Below, in pieces: positions 52,312 to 61,800 of a DNA stretch of 64,000 nt (within the stretch, counting starts at the first letter, position 1; each line of letters opens with the position of its first letter). A model generated the notes under the pieces. The model was given only the letters and a program-made list of their open reading frames with translations. It ran no database searches and had not been told where the DNA came from. Source of the DNA: Polaromonas sp047303325 (GTDB taxonomy: Bacteria > Pseudomonadota > Gammaproteobacteria > Burkholderiales > Burkholderiaceae_C); contig NZ_JBKBEX010000002.1 of the NCBI RefSeq assembly GCF_047303325.1, positions 1 through 64,000 on the forward strand. Reading direction: 5' to 3'. The position numbers and the translations under genes were made by a program.

Positions 52312-53475
52312 ATGACACAAGAAGAAGCCGACTCGCCGCCGCCGGCCGATGCGGCGCTGGCCGCTGAAACGCAGCGCGTGCTTCTTCACATGCCGGTCGA
52401 CATCCGCAACATGTCGCTGGTGGTGTTGGCCGGCCTGGCATTGCTGTTCGTGCTGCACTGGGCCAAGGCCGTTTTTATCCCGGTGATGCTGGGCGTGCTG
52501 TTCAGCTACGCTTTTTCGCCGGTGGTCAATTGGCTTGAAGCCAGGCGGGTGCCGCGCTGGCTGAGCGCGGCCGTGCTGCTGCTGGCGATTCTGGGCACCA
52601 TAGGCGGCGGCGCCTGGTCGCTCGGCGACGAGGCCACGCAGCTGGTGGAGGCGCTGCCGGCGGCGGCGCAGAAGTTCCGCCAGGCCGTGAAGGCGCGCAG
52701 CGGCCGATCCGACAGTGCGCTGGAAACCGTGCAGAAAGCCGCATCGCAAATAGAGCAGGCCGCGCAGGAGAGCTCGGCACCCGGCAGCACGCGCGGCGCC
52801 ATGCGTGTGGTGGTCGAGCCCGCGCGCTTTGACATCAGGCACTACCTGTGGTCGGGTACCGTCGGGCTGATCGCACTGATAGGCCAGGCCACGGTGGTGG
52901 TCTTCCTCACTTACTTCCTGATGATTTCGGGCGACACCTTCAGGCGCAAGCTGCTCAAGCTGGCGGGCGACAGCCTGAGCAGCAAGAAGATCACGCTGCA
53001 GGCGCTCAATGAAATCACCGGCCAGATCCAGCGCTACCTGCAGGTGCAGTTGCTGACCAGCGCGCTGGTGGGCCTTTTGACCTGGCTGGCCCTGCTGGCC
53101 CTGGGCCTGGACAACGCCGCCGTCTGGGGTGTCGCGGCGGCCGTGCTGAACATGGTGCCCTATGTCGGTTCGCTGGTCACGGCGGCCGGCTCGGCGCTGG
53201 TCGGGTTTTTGCAGTTCGGTTCGCTCAACATGGCGCTGGCCGTGGGCGGTGCCTCGCTGCTCATCCATACCCTGGTCGGCAATTTGCTCACGCCCTGGCT
53301 GACCAGCCGCGCCAGCCGCATGAATCCGGTGGCGGTCTTTGTCGGGCTGCTGGCCTGGGGCTGGCTGTGGGGTGTGTGGGGCCTGCTGCTGGGCATTCCC
53401 ATCCTGATGATTGTCAAGGCGATTTGCGACCGGGTGGATGACCTGAAACCCATCGGTGAATTTTTAGGGTCTTGA
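52312..53475 (+). CDS. AI-2E family (TqsA/PerM-like) transporter
   Basis: A 387-aa membrane protein with two N-terminal helices (about 30-75), a charged cytoplasmic or periplasmic middle region (about 90-190), and several helices afterwards. The family motif SLVTAAGSALVGFLQFGS and LTPWLTSRASRMNPVAVFVGLLAWGWLWG-like end are visible. Members export small molecules or act as Na+/H+ antiporters; the AI-2 label is historical. A frame extends to a TTG at 52291, but ATG 52312 has a GGGGG motif close by. Confidence 0.88.
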   Translation: MTQEEADSPPPADAALAAETQRVLLHMPVDIRNMSLVVLAGLALLFVLHWAKAVFIPVMLGVLFSYAFSPVVNWLEARRVPRWLSAAVLLLAILGTIGGGAWSLGDEATQLVEALPAAAQKFRQAVKARSGRSDSALETVQKAASQIEQAAQESSAPGSTRGAMRVVVEPARFDIRHYLWSGTVGLIALIGQATVVVFLTYFLMISGDTFRRKLLKLAGDSLSSKKITLQALNEITGQIQRYLQVQLLTSALVGLLTWLALLALGLDNAAVWGVAAAVLNMVPYVGSLVTAAGSALVGFLQFGSLNMALAVGGASLLIHTLVGNLLTPWLTSRASRMNPVAVFVGLLAWGWLWGVWGLLLGIPILMIVKAICDRVDDLKPIGEFLGS

Positions 53476-53533
53476 CCGAATAAACTGCGCGCGGGATGGA
53501 CCCGCTGATGGCCTGGTGCCAGGAAAGATGCCC

Positions 53534-54316
53534 ATGATGGAACTGCTCACAGACCCGCAAGCCTGGATTGCCTTTGCCACCCTGACCGCGCTGGAGCTGG
53601 TGCTGGGCATAGACAACATCATTTTCATTTCCATCCTGGTCGACAAGCTGCCCAGGGATAAGCAGGAAATGGCGCGCAAGATCGGCCTGTTCATGGCCAT
53701 GTTCATGCGCATAGGCCTGCTGCTGGTGCTGTCGTGGATCATCGGGCTGGTGGAGCCGCTGTTCACCGTGTTCAGGCAGGAGATCTCGGGGCGCGACCTG
53801 ATCCTGATTGCGGGCGGCCTGTTCCTGATCTGGAAGAGCACAGGTGAAATACACCAGTCCATGGAAGGTGAAGAAGGCCACGCCTCCAGCACCGTCAAAG
53901 CCACCTTCGCGGCCGTGATCGTGCAGATCATGATTGTCGACATGATCTTTTCGCTGGACTCCATCATCACCGCGGTTGGCATGGTCGACAGCCTGGCGGT
54001 CATGATCGCCGCGGTCATCGCCTCGGTCGGCCTCATGATGCTGTTCGCGCCGGCCATAGGCCGCTTTGTTTCCACCCACCCGACCATCAAGATGCTGGCT
54101 TTGTCCTTCCTGGTGGTGGTGGGCGTGGTGCTGATTGCCGAAGGCCTGGACCACCATGTGCCCAAGGGTTATGTCTACTTCGCCATGGCCTTCTCGGTGG
54201 CGGTGGAAATGCTCAACATCCGCATGCGGCGCAAGACGGCCCAGCCCGTGCACCTGAGGAACGCCTATTCGGCGGAAGGCGACAAGGCGGCGGACAGCCC
54301 TCGTCCCCGTGACTGA
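53534..54316 (+). CDS. TerC-family integral membrane protein
   Basis: A 260-aa protein with about seven transmembrane helices. The family motifs ELVLGIDNIIFISILVDKLP (first) and MIVDMIFSLDSIITAVGM (second, with the conserved Asp-Ser) are intact; they form the metal-binding half-repeats of TerC/Alx. It is thought to export manganese or support metal loading of secreted proteins. The AGGA is 9 nt ahead of ATG 53534. Its end overlaps the start of the downstream tRNA-modification gene. Confidence 0.92.
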   Translation: MMELLTDPQAWIAFATLTALELVLGIDNIIFISILVDKLPRDKQEMARKIGLFMAMFMRIGLLLVLSWIIGLVEPLFTVFRQEISGRDLILIAGGLFLIWKSTGEIHQSMEGEEGHASSTVKATFAAVIVQIMIVDMIFSLDSIITAVGMVDSLAVMIAAVIASVGLMMLFAPAIGRFVSTHPTIKMLALSFLVVVGVVLIAEGLDHHVPKGYVYFAMAFSVAVEMLNIRMRRKTAQPVHLRNAYSAEGDKAADSPRPRD

Positions 54317-54908
54317 GCCGGCCGGGCGCGCGCGCTGCGGCACCTGCCTGCGGCCGCAAAGCGCCTGCATCTGCCAGTGGATCAGGCCGGTGGCGCATGA
54401 AGCCGAGGTGTTGATCCTGCAGCATCCCCTGGAAGCGGGCCACGCCAAAAATACCGGCCGCCTGCTGCATATGAGTCTGCCGCGCAGCCGCATGCTGACA
54501 GGTGAAATATTTGAAGAGGCTGAGCTGCGCGCGGCGATGGCCGAAACGCCTGCCTATACGGTGCTGCTATACCCGCCCACATCGCAGGACGATGAAGTGC
54601 CCGCCCTGGACCTTGAGCGACTCAAAGACCCGTCGCGTGTGCGCCTGGTGGTGCTGGACGCGACCTGGCGCAAGAGCCGCAAGATGCTGCACCTCAACCC
54701 GTTGCTGCGGCGGCTGCCGCGCCTGTCGCTGGAGGACGTGCGCGCGTCGGCTTACCTGATCCGCAAGGCCCACAAGCCGGGACAGCTGTCCACGCTGGAG
54801 GCGGCTTGCGTGGCGCTCGCGCAGCTTGAAGGGGATGCCGGCAGGTACCAGCCGCTGCTCCAGGCCCTTGACGGCTTTGTGGCGCAGCAACAGGCATTTC
54901 TGCCTTGA
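54309..54908 (+). CDS. tapT: tRNA-uridine aminocarboxypropyltransferase (DTW domain)
   Basis: A 199-aa enzyme of the DTW family that adds the acp group from SAM to uridine in the variable loop (position 47) of tRNAs (acp3U47). It has the Cys cluster CGTCLRPQSACIC, the LQHPLEAGHAKNTGRL segment and the DxTW signature as LDATWRKSRKM. The C-terminal SAYLIRKAHKPGQLSTLEA is typical. It starts at a GTG inside the last codons of terC, implying coupling. Length fits the bacterial TapT/YfiP group. Confidence 0.88.
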   Translation: MTEPAGRARCGTCLRPQSACICQWIRPVAHEAEVLILQHPLEAGHAKNTGRLLHMSLPRSRMLTGEIFEEAELRAAMAETPAYTVLLYPPTSQDDEVPALDLERLKDPSRVRLVVLDATWRKSRKMLHLNPLLRRLPRLSLEDVRASAYLIRKAHKPGQLSTLEAACVALAQLEGDAGRYQPLLQALDGFVAQQQAFLP

Positions 54909-55023
54909 CTCCCTCTCCCCCTGGGAGAGGGTGGGGTGAGGGCCGACGGCTTTCCACTATGCAAGGAGCAGCATCATGCGCTGCCGGCCCTCATCCCAAC
55001 CTTCTCCCAAAGGGAGAAGGAGC
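54909..55023. repeat. Pair of inverted REP elements between convergent genes
   Basis: Two hairpins, CCCTCTCCC/GGGAGAGGG (54911-54931) and CCTTCTCCC/GGGAGAAGG (55000-55020), are themselves arranged head to head with GTGAGGGCCG and CGGCCCTCAT between them. This BIME-like arrangement lies between the convergent tapT and ABC ATPase genes and could end transcription from both sides. Confidence 0.8.
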
Positions 55024-55062
55024 TAAATCGGGAACGTGATCCAGGCTTTCAGGCTAGGTTGC

Positions 55063-55680
55063 TTAATCGCCCAGATCCACTACACCGGCCAGCGTCACCC
55101 CGCTTGGGGCCGCATAGTCCGCGACCACCGCCGCGCGGCCGGCTTGTGTCGAAATAGCCTGAAGCTGTTCTTTGACAAAGGCAATCGAAGGCGCATCGAG
55201 CGCGGCGAAAGGTTCGTCAAGCAGCAAGAGCGCTGCACCCGAAGCAAACGCCGCAGCCAGCCAGACCTTGCGTTTTGATCCGGTGGACAGCATGAAGAGT
55301 TGCTTGCCCTTATGCGGCTCCAGCCCCAGTCCTTCGACCAGCGAGTCGATCGAATCCGCATCAAAACCTGGGTAGCGGCGACCAACGGTTTCGAAATATT
55401 GCAGCGGCGTGAGCTGGTCGAAGTCGGTGCTGCGCGGCTCCACCCAGAACAGCTGCCGGCGATAGGCCTCGGGCTGCTCTTTCAGCGATACGCCGTTCAG
55501 CTGCAACTGCCCCGCATCGGAAGCCAAGGCGCCCGCCATCAAGCGAAGCAGGGTGCTCTTGCCGCGCCCGTCGCCGCCCTGCACCAGCGTGACGCCCGGC
55601 GGGAGGGCGGCGGACAGGTTGGCAAAGAGTTCCACCTTGGGATTGGGGTAGTGAAAGCTGAGGTTTTTAATGATGAGCAC
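55063..55680 (-). CDS. ABC transporter ATP-binding protein
   Basis: A 205-aa ATPase subunit. Walker A is GGDGRGKST (about residues 34-42; the usual GxxGxGKST with an Asp), the Q-loop region lies near WVEPR, the signature is LSTGSKRK and Walker B is LLLLDEPFAALD. No membrane subunit is encoded next to it, and its substrate is unknown. Its length (about 200 aa) is typical of small ATPases such as those for export of haem or bacteriocin-like molecules. It is convergent with tapT across a REP pair. Confidence 0.85.
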   Translation of the reverse strand: MLIIKNLSFHYPNPKVELFANLSAALPPGVTLVQGGDGRGKSTLLRLMAGALASDAGQLQLNGVSLKEQPEAYRRQLFWVEPRSTDFDQLTPLQYFETVGRRYPGFDADSIDSLVEGLGLEPHKGKQLFMLSTGSKRKVWLAAAFASGAALLLLDEPFAALDAPSIAFVKEQLQAISTQAGRAAVVADYAAPSGVTLAGVVDLGD

Positions 55681-55712
55681 GGCGGGGTGTTGGGTGGAAG
55701 TTACCTGAGGAG

Positions 55713-55841
55713 GTGGATGCAGGCGCTAATGTTAATTCGCGGCTGGCCGTCATCAATTCGCAGTCGGGTGCCACCGTGGATCCCGATGCACCCATGCCGC
55801 GCTGGGGCTGGGGCGAGGTCAAGGGCCCGTATCTCGGCTGA
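55713..55841 (+). pseudogene. Possible C-terminal gene remnant
   Basis: A 42-codon plus-strand frame ending TGA at 55839-55841 encodes a Gly/Pro/Trp-rich peptide (SQSGATVDPDAPMPRWG, then WGEVKGPYLG) that looks like the conserved end of a real protein rather than random sequence. There is no start or upstream part: the frame runs back into antisense of the ABC gene. It may be the tail of a deleted gene. The family is not recognised. Confidence 0.3.
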
Positions 55842-55866
55842 CGCTTACCGAGGTTTACCGAGGCGG

Positions 55867-58800
55867 TCAGCCTGTAGCCTGCACAAGCAGGCGCGCGGCT
55901 TCCGGCAATTCGGCGAGCAGGACCACCTGTCCGGGCGCGATCACGCGGTCAGCCTGAAAGCCGTCTTCAGCCGCCGCGCCTTCGCGCCGCCAGCGAACCG
56001 TCAGCGCATGGCCCTGCACATCCACGGCGATCTCAAACGAGGGCCAGTGCGCCGGCACGCAGGGCGACAGCGAGAGTTCGCCCTGCTGCACGCGCAGGCC
56101 CAGGATGTTTTCCAGCGCGGCGCGGTGCAGCCAGGCGGCCGAGCCGGTGTACCAGCTCCAGCCGCCGCGGCCCACGTAGGGCGCTGTGCCGTAGATGTCG
56201 CCGGCCATCACATAGGGCTCGAGCTCGTAGGCCGGGCCGCGCAGCGGGTGTTCGCTGCGGTGCGCGGGGCTCAGGGCCTGGAAGCTCTCCCACGCGGCCT
56301 CGGCGTCGCCGGTGGCGGCCTGGGCCATCATGGCCCAGACGGCGGCGTGTGAATACTGGCCACCGTTCTCGCGCACGCCGGGCGGGTAGGCCTGGATGTA
56401 GCCGGGGTTGTTGGCCGAGTGCTGCAGCGGCGGCGTGAGCAGGCGCAAAAGTCCGGCTTCGGGGTCGACGAGCTGCTCGTTCATGGCCTGCATGGCGGGC
56501 ACGGTGAACTCGTCGCGGGAGGCGCCGGAGAGCACGGCCCAGGCCTGGGCGATCAGGTCTATGCGGCATTCGCTGTTGGCGGCGGAGCCCAGCGGCGCGC
56601 CGTTGTCGAAAAACGCGCGGCGGAACCAGGCGCCGTCCCAGCCGTCTTTGTGCAGCGCGCTGATCCAGCCCTGGCGCGCGGCCAGCCAGCTGTCGGCGCG
56701 GCGGGTGTCGCCGCGCGCACGGGCCAGGGGCTCAAAGTCCTGCGCCACGCGGCACAAAAACCAGGCCAGCCATACCGATTCGCCGCGGCCTTCATGGCCC
56801 ACGCGGTTCATGCCGTCGTTCCAGTCGCCTGTGCCCATCAAGGGCAGGCCGTGCGCGCCGGTGGGCAGGCTGCGGTCCAGCGTGCGCGCGCAGTGCTCAA
56901 ACAGCGTGGCGCTTTGCGCGCTGGTTTGCGGTGCGTAGTAGGCGTCTTCCGCACCTTCGGGAATCGCCGGGCCGTCGATGAAGGCGAGCTCTTCGTCGAG
57001 GATGGCCGTGTCGCCTGTCACCGCGACATACCAGGCGCAGGCATAAGGCAACCACAGCAGGTCGTCGGAAAAATGCGTGCGCACGCCTTCGCCGCCGGGC
57101 GCGTGCCACCAGTGCTGTACATCGCCCTCGGGGAACTGGCGCGAGGCGTTGAGCAGAATCTGCCGGCGCAGTCGCCCAGGCTCGATCAGGGCAAAGGCCA
57201 TGGCGTCCTGCAACTGGTCGCGGAAACCGAAGGCGCCGCCGGCCTGGTAGAAACCGGCCTTGGACCACAGCCGGGACGCCAGCGTCTGGTACAGCAGCCA
57301 GCGGTTGACCAGCGCGTCGAACAACGGGTCGGGCGTGCGCACCCGCACCTTGCCCAGCAGGCCGGTCCAGTAAGCCTTGACCTGCTCCAGCGCCGCGGCT
57401 GTGTCGCGGCCTTGCCAGGCGCGGGCCAGCTCCCCGGCCTGTGCCGCATCGCCGGCGTGGCCCAGCACGAAGCTGAGCGTGAGGCTTTGGCCGGGCTGCA
57501 GGGTGACATCGCCGGCCAGCGCGGCGCAGGGGTCTATGCCGCCAGCGGCGTTGCGGCCCAGGTTGGCGGGCGGCGCGAACCGACCGGCCGCGTCAAAAAA
57601 CTCGCCGCGGTCGCAGGTCCATTGCGGCGCGCCCGGCAGGCCGGCCAGCGCCAGGAAGGCGGTGCTGCCGCCGAAGCCGGCGCGGCTTTCGCGCTGCTGG
57701 CCGAAGACGGCATGGAGGTCGGCGTCTTTGGCCCGCCAGGTGTGCACGGTGCGGCGTTCGTGGCGCGCCGCGCCCATCTGCCACTCCGCCATGGCCAGGG
57801 CGCGCAGGCGGCGCACATCGTTTCCCTGGTTGTGCAGGTGCACTTGCACGCACTTGACGGCGTCCTTCAGGTCGGCGAACCAGGTGGCCTGCACCTTGAG
57901 CGCGCCGTGCAGGCGCTCAAACACGCTGTAGCCCTGGCCGTGGCGCACGCGGCAGGATGCCCCGGCCTCGGCGGAGGCGCCGAGTGGCAGCTGCTGCTGG
58001 GTGTCCAGGTCCTGCAGCAGGTAGTGCTCGAAGCTGGGGTCGGTGACCGGATCGTTGGACCAGGGCGTGAGCTGGTGCAGCCGGCTGTTGCCGGCCCAGG
58101 TGTAGCCGGCGCCGGTTTCCGAAACCTGGAAGCCGAAGGAGGCGTTGGCGATCACGTTGACCCAGGGGCGCGGCGGGCGGTGCAGCTCATCGGCCTCGAA
58201 CTGGAATTCGCCGGTGGCCGGGTCGAAGCGGCCCTGCGGTGTTTGCGGGAGCTGCGCCGCCCGCGGGCTGCGCGGGGCGGGGGCCGTGCCGGCGCGGCTG
58301 GGCGCGCCGCCCAGGGCTTGCAGGGCGCCGGCCTGCTGCTCCAGCGGCCGGCCGTCGGCGGCGAGGATGAGGCGGGCCAGGCCGGTCAGCGCGGCTTTTT
58401 CGGAGGGCACGATCTCCTGCTCGCGCAGCAGGAAAAAGCCGCCCGCGTCGCTGCGCGGAAAACTGTTCTCGGCCTGCTGCAGCGTGCGGTCGCGCAGCGC
58501 GAGGATGTCGCGCTGCAGCGGCATCAGGTAGGAGTTGGCCTCGCTGTTGAGGATGACCACGTCGGCGGCCAGGCCGCAAAAACTCCACCAGGGCTGGGCC
58601 CGCAGCAGCGCATGCACCAGCGCCATGCCGTTGCTCGAGTGGATCAGCACCAGCACGATGGGCTTATCGCCCGAGAGTCCGAAGCGCCAGAGCTGGCGCT
58701 GGTCGATCAGGCCGCGACCGGCCGCCGGCCGGGCGCAGCTGTACATCAGCGCGGTGTTGATGTCCTGCAGCGCGGCGTTCTCGCCGGGGTCCACGCCCAG

Positions 58801-61800
58801 GTCGCGCAGCCGCACCTGGGCCAGCGTGGCGGCCATGCGGGTGGCGCGCTCCACGTGCATGGGCTGCAGGTATTTGTCGATGCGTGCGGCCAGCTCGTCC
58901 TTGTCGGCCGCGGCGGCGGTGGCAAAGCTGAGCCGGGCCAGGCCGCCGGCGGGAATGCGTATGCGCACGCGCAGGCCGGCCACCGGGTCCAGGCCGTTGA
59001 TGGGCGCGCCGCCCTCGTCGCGGGCTTCGGCCAGCAGGGCCGGCTCGCCGGCGCCGCGGTTGCGGCCCAGGAAGGCGCGCCGGTCCGAGATGAAGTCGAT
59101 GGCGCGCACATTGGCCTCGGAGTCGGCCAGGAAATGCGCCACCGCCATGGCCGGGTCGCCCTGCAGCCGGGCCTTGCGCGACAGCAGCAGGGCGCGCCAC
59201 TCGGAATGCCACTCGGTCTGCACGAAGAGATTGGAAAACGCCGGGTGCGCCTCGTCGGCGCGCGGGTCGGTCAGCACGGCCTCAAAGCAGGAAATGAGCT
59301 CCAGCGTCACCTCGGCATCCGAGATGTTGCGCAAGCTGACGGTGCGCAGCTCGGTGTCGTCCTCGGGGCTGACCAGCACGGTGAGCGTCGCCTCCAGCGT
59401 GCTTGACGCCATCTCGTACTGGACGCGGTCTGCCAGGAAGGTGGCCTGGTAGCGCCAGTCCGGATGCGGCGCCGGGTGCTGCGTGAGCGAGGAGACACGG
59501 TCCTGGCCGGCGGGCCGCAGGTAGATGAAGCTGCCGCAGGCGTCGCGCAGCGGATCGTCGCGCCAGCGCGTGATGTTGTAGCTGCGGTTGCCGCTGCGCC
59601 AGCGGCTGACGCCGGCGCCGTTGGCGCGCAGCGCCACGCTGTAGCGGCCGTTGGACAGCAGCTGCGTGGGTTGCCAGCCGGGCGCCGTGGGATCGACCGC
59701 GCGCGAATGGTAGAGCCGGGCTTCGGCGGCGTCCTCGGGTTCGGGCAGCACGCGCGGGTCGGCGCTCTCGATGATCTGGCGCGGGGTTTTTTCGTGCAGC
59801 AGCGAGTCAAAGGCCTGCACCAGCGGCGCCGAGGCGAACCAGCGGCGCGGCGCTTCATCGCACAGCAGGTTGCACAGCGCCACCAGCGACATGCCCTGGT
59901 GATGCGCCATGAAGGTGTTGGCCAGGCTCACGGCCTGCGCGCCGGGCTGGCGCGCGACGGTGAAATCCAGCGCGTCGACAAAACCGTATTCGCCGCGCGC
60001 GCCCCACTGCTCGAGCTGGCGCAGGTTGGCCGCGGCCTCGCGCGGCATGAACTGGGCGGCCATGATGCTGGCATAGGGCGCGACCACGCGGTCTGTGGGC
60101 GGCGTGCGGCGCAGGGCCAGGCGCGGCACGCCGAAGGGCGAGTACTGGAAGGCCAGGGTATGGTCCTGCGCGAAATAGGCCGATTCCGACACGCCCCAGG
60201 GCAGGCCCTGGGATTGGCCATAGGCTTGCTGCTCTTTCACGGCGGCCAGGCCCGAGACATGCAGCAAGCCTTCATCGGGTTCGCTCATGACCAGCGAGGG
60301 CATCAGGTATTCGAACATGGAGCCCGACCAGGATTTCAGCCCCGGCGTGACGCCCACCGTCAGGAAGGCGCGGCCCAGCGCCTGCCAGTGGCGGCGCGGC
60401 ACGTCGCCCTTGGCGATGGCCAGGAAGCTGGTCAGGCGCGCCTCGGAGGCGATCAGGTCGTAATAGCTCGCGTCCAGCGCCTGCTCATGCACGCGCAGGC
60501 CGATGTGGAACAGGTGGCGCTTGGCGCTGTAAAGGCCGCTGAAGTCCATGGCCATGCACAGTCGTTCGCAGCGACCGGCCAGCTGCATGAGCGGTGCGCA
60601 TTCGGCCCCGGCGGTGTCCGGCTGCCCGGCCAGCAGTCTGCATGCTTGCGCCACCGCCAGCAGGTGGCCCGCGAAGTTGCCGCTGTCGACCGTGGAGACA
60701 TAAGCCGGCGGCAGCACCTGCAGCGTGCGGGTTTCATACCAGTTGAGCAAATGGCCCTTGTGCTTGGGCAGGGCCTCCACGGTGTCCAGCGTGGCGGACA
60801 GTCGCGCAATCATCTCGCCAGTGGAGATCCAATTGAACTCGCGCGCGCAGGCCGCGGCCATCAGGTACAGGCCTATGTTGGTGGGCGAGGTGCGGTGGGC
60901 CAGCGTGGGCTCAGGCTCCATCTGCAGGTTGTCGGGTGGCAGGTGATGGTCTTCTGGGCCGACGACGCGCTCAAAAAAGCTCCAGGTCTGGCGCGCCAGT
61001 TTGAGCAGGTAGTCGCGGTCGGCGGCATGGGGTGCGGTGTCCGGGTCCGCCGCTTGGGGTTTGCTGCCCCACCACGCGACCAGCGGCGCGAGTGCCCACA
61101 GCACAAACAGCGCGGGGCCCATGAGCGGATGCGGGCTCCAGCAGGCGGCCACGGCGAGCGCCAGGCACAGCGCGGACACGCCCGCGTGGCCGCGCACAAA
61201 AGCGCCCAGCGTGTAGCGGGCCGAGGCCTGGGCCTGGGCGGCGGTGGTCCACTGCAGCAGGCGCCGGCGGCTGGCGGCCATGCGCCACAGCGCGCGCGTG
61301 ATCGCATCCAGCAGCAGCGCGGCCTGCACCGCGAGCTGGCTGAACTGCCAGGCCGCCTGCGCCAGGGCGCGCCCCACGTCGCGTGCGCCGATGTCGAAAA
61401 AATGCAGCCAGGCGATGCCGCGCCGCGTGGGCACCAGCCCGGCCAGCGCGCCCACCAGAGGCCCAGTCAGAAACGCCATGAAGGTGAGCGCGACGGCGGT
61501 CGGCAGGGGTAGCGCCCCGGTAAAGACCACCCAGGCCAGCAGCGCGAAGCCGGTCGGCATGACCAGCGAGCGGCGCAGGTTGTCGGCCATGCGCCACAGG
61601 CCCAGGGCATCTATGCCGAAGGTGCGGGCGCGCAGCATCAGCGGCAGCAACTGCCAGTCGCCGCGCGTCCAGCGGTGTACGCGCGAGGCGGCCACGCCGG
61701 CATGGTGCGGCTGGTCCTCCATGAGCACCACGTCGCCGGCATAACCGCAGCGCGCGATGCTGCCTTCGAGCAGGTCGTGGCTCAGGATGGCGCCTTCGGG

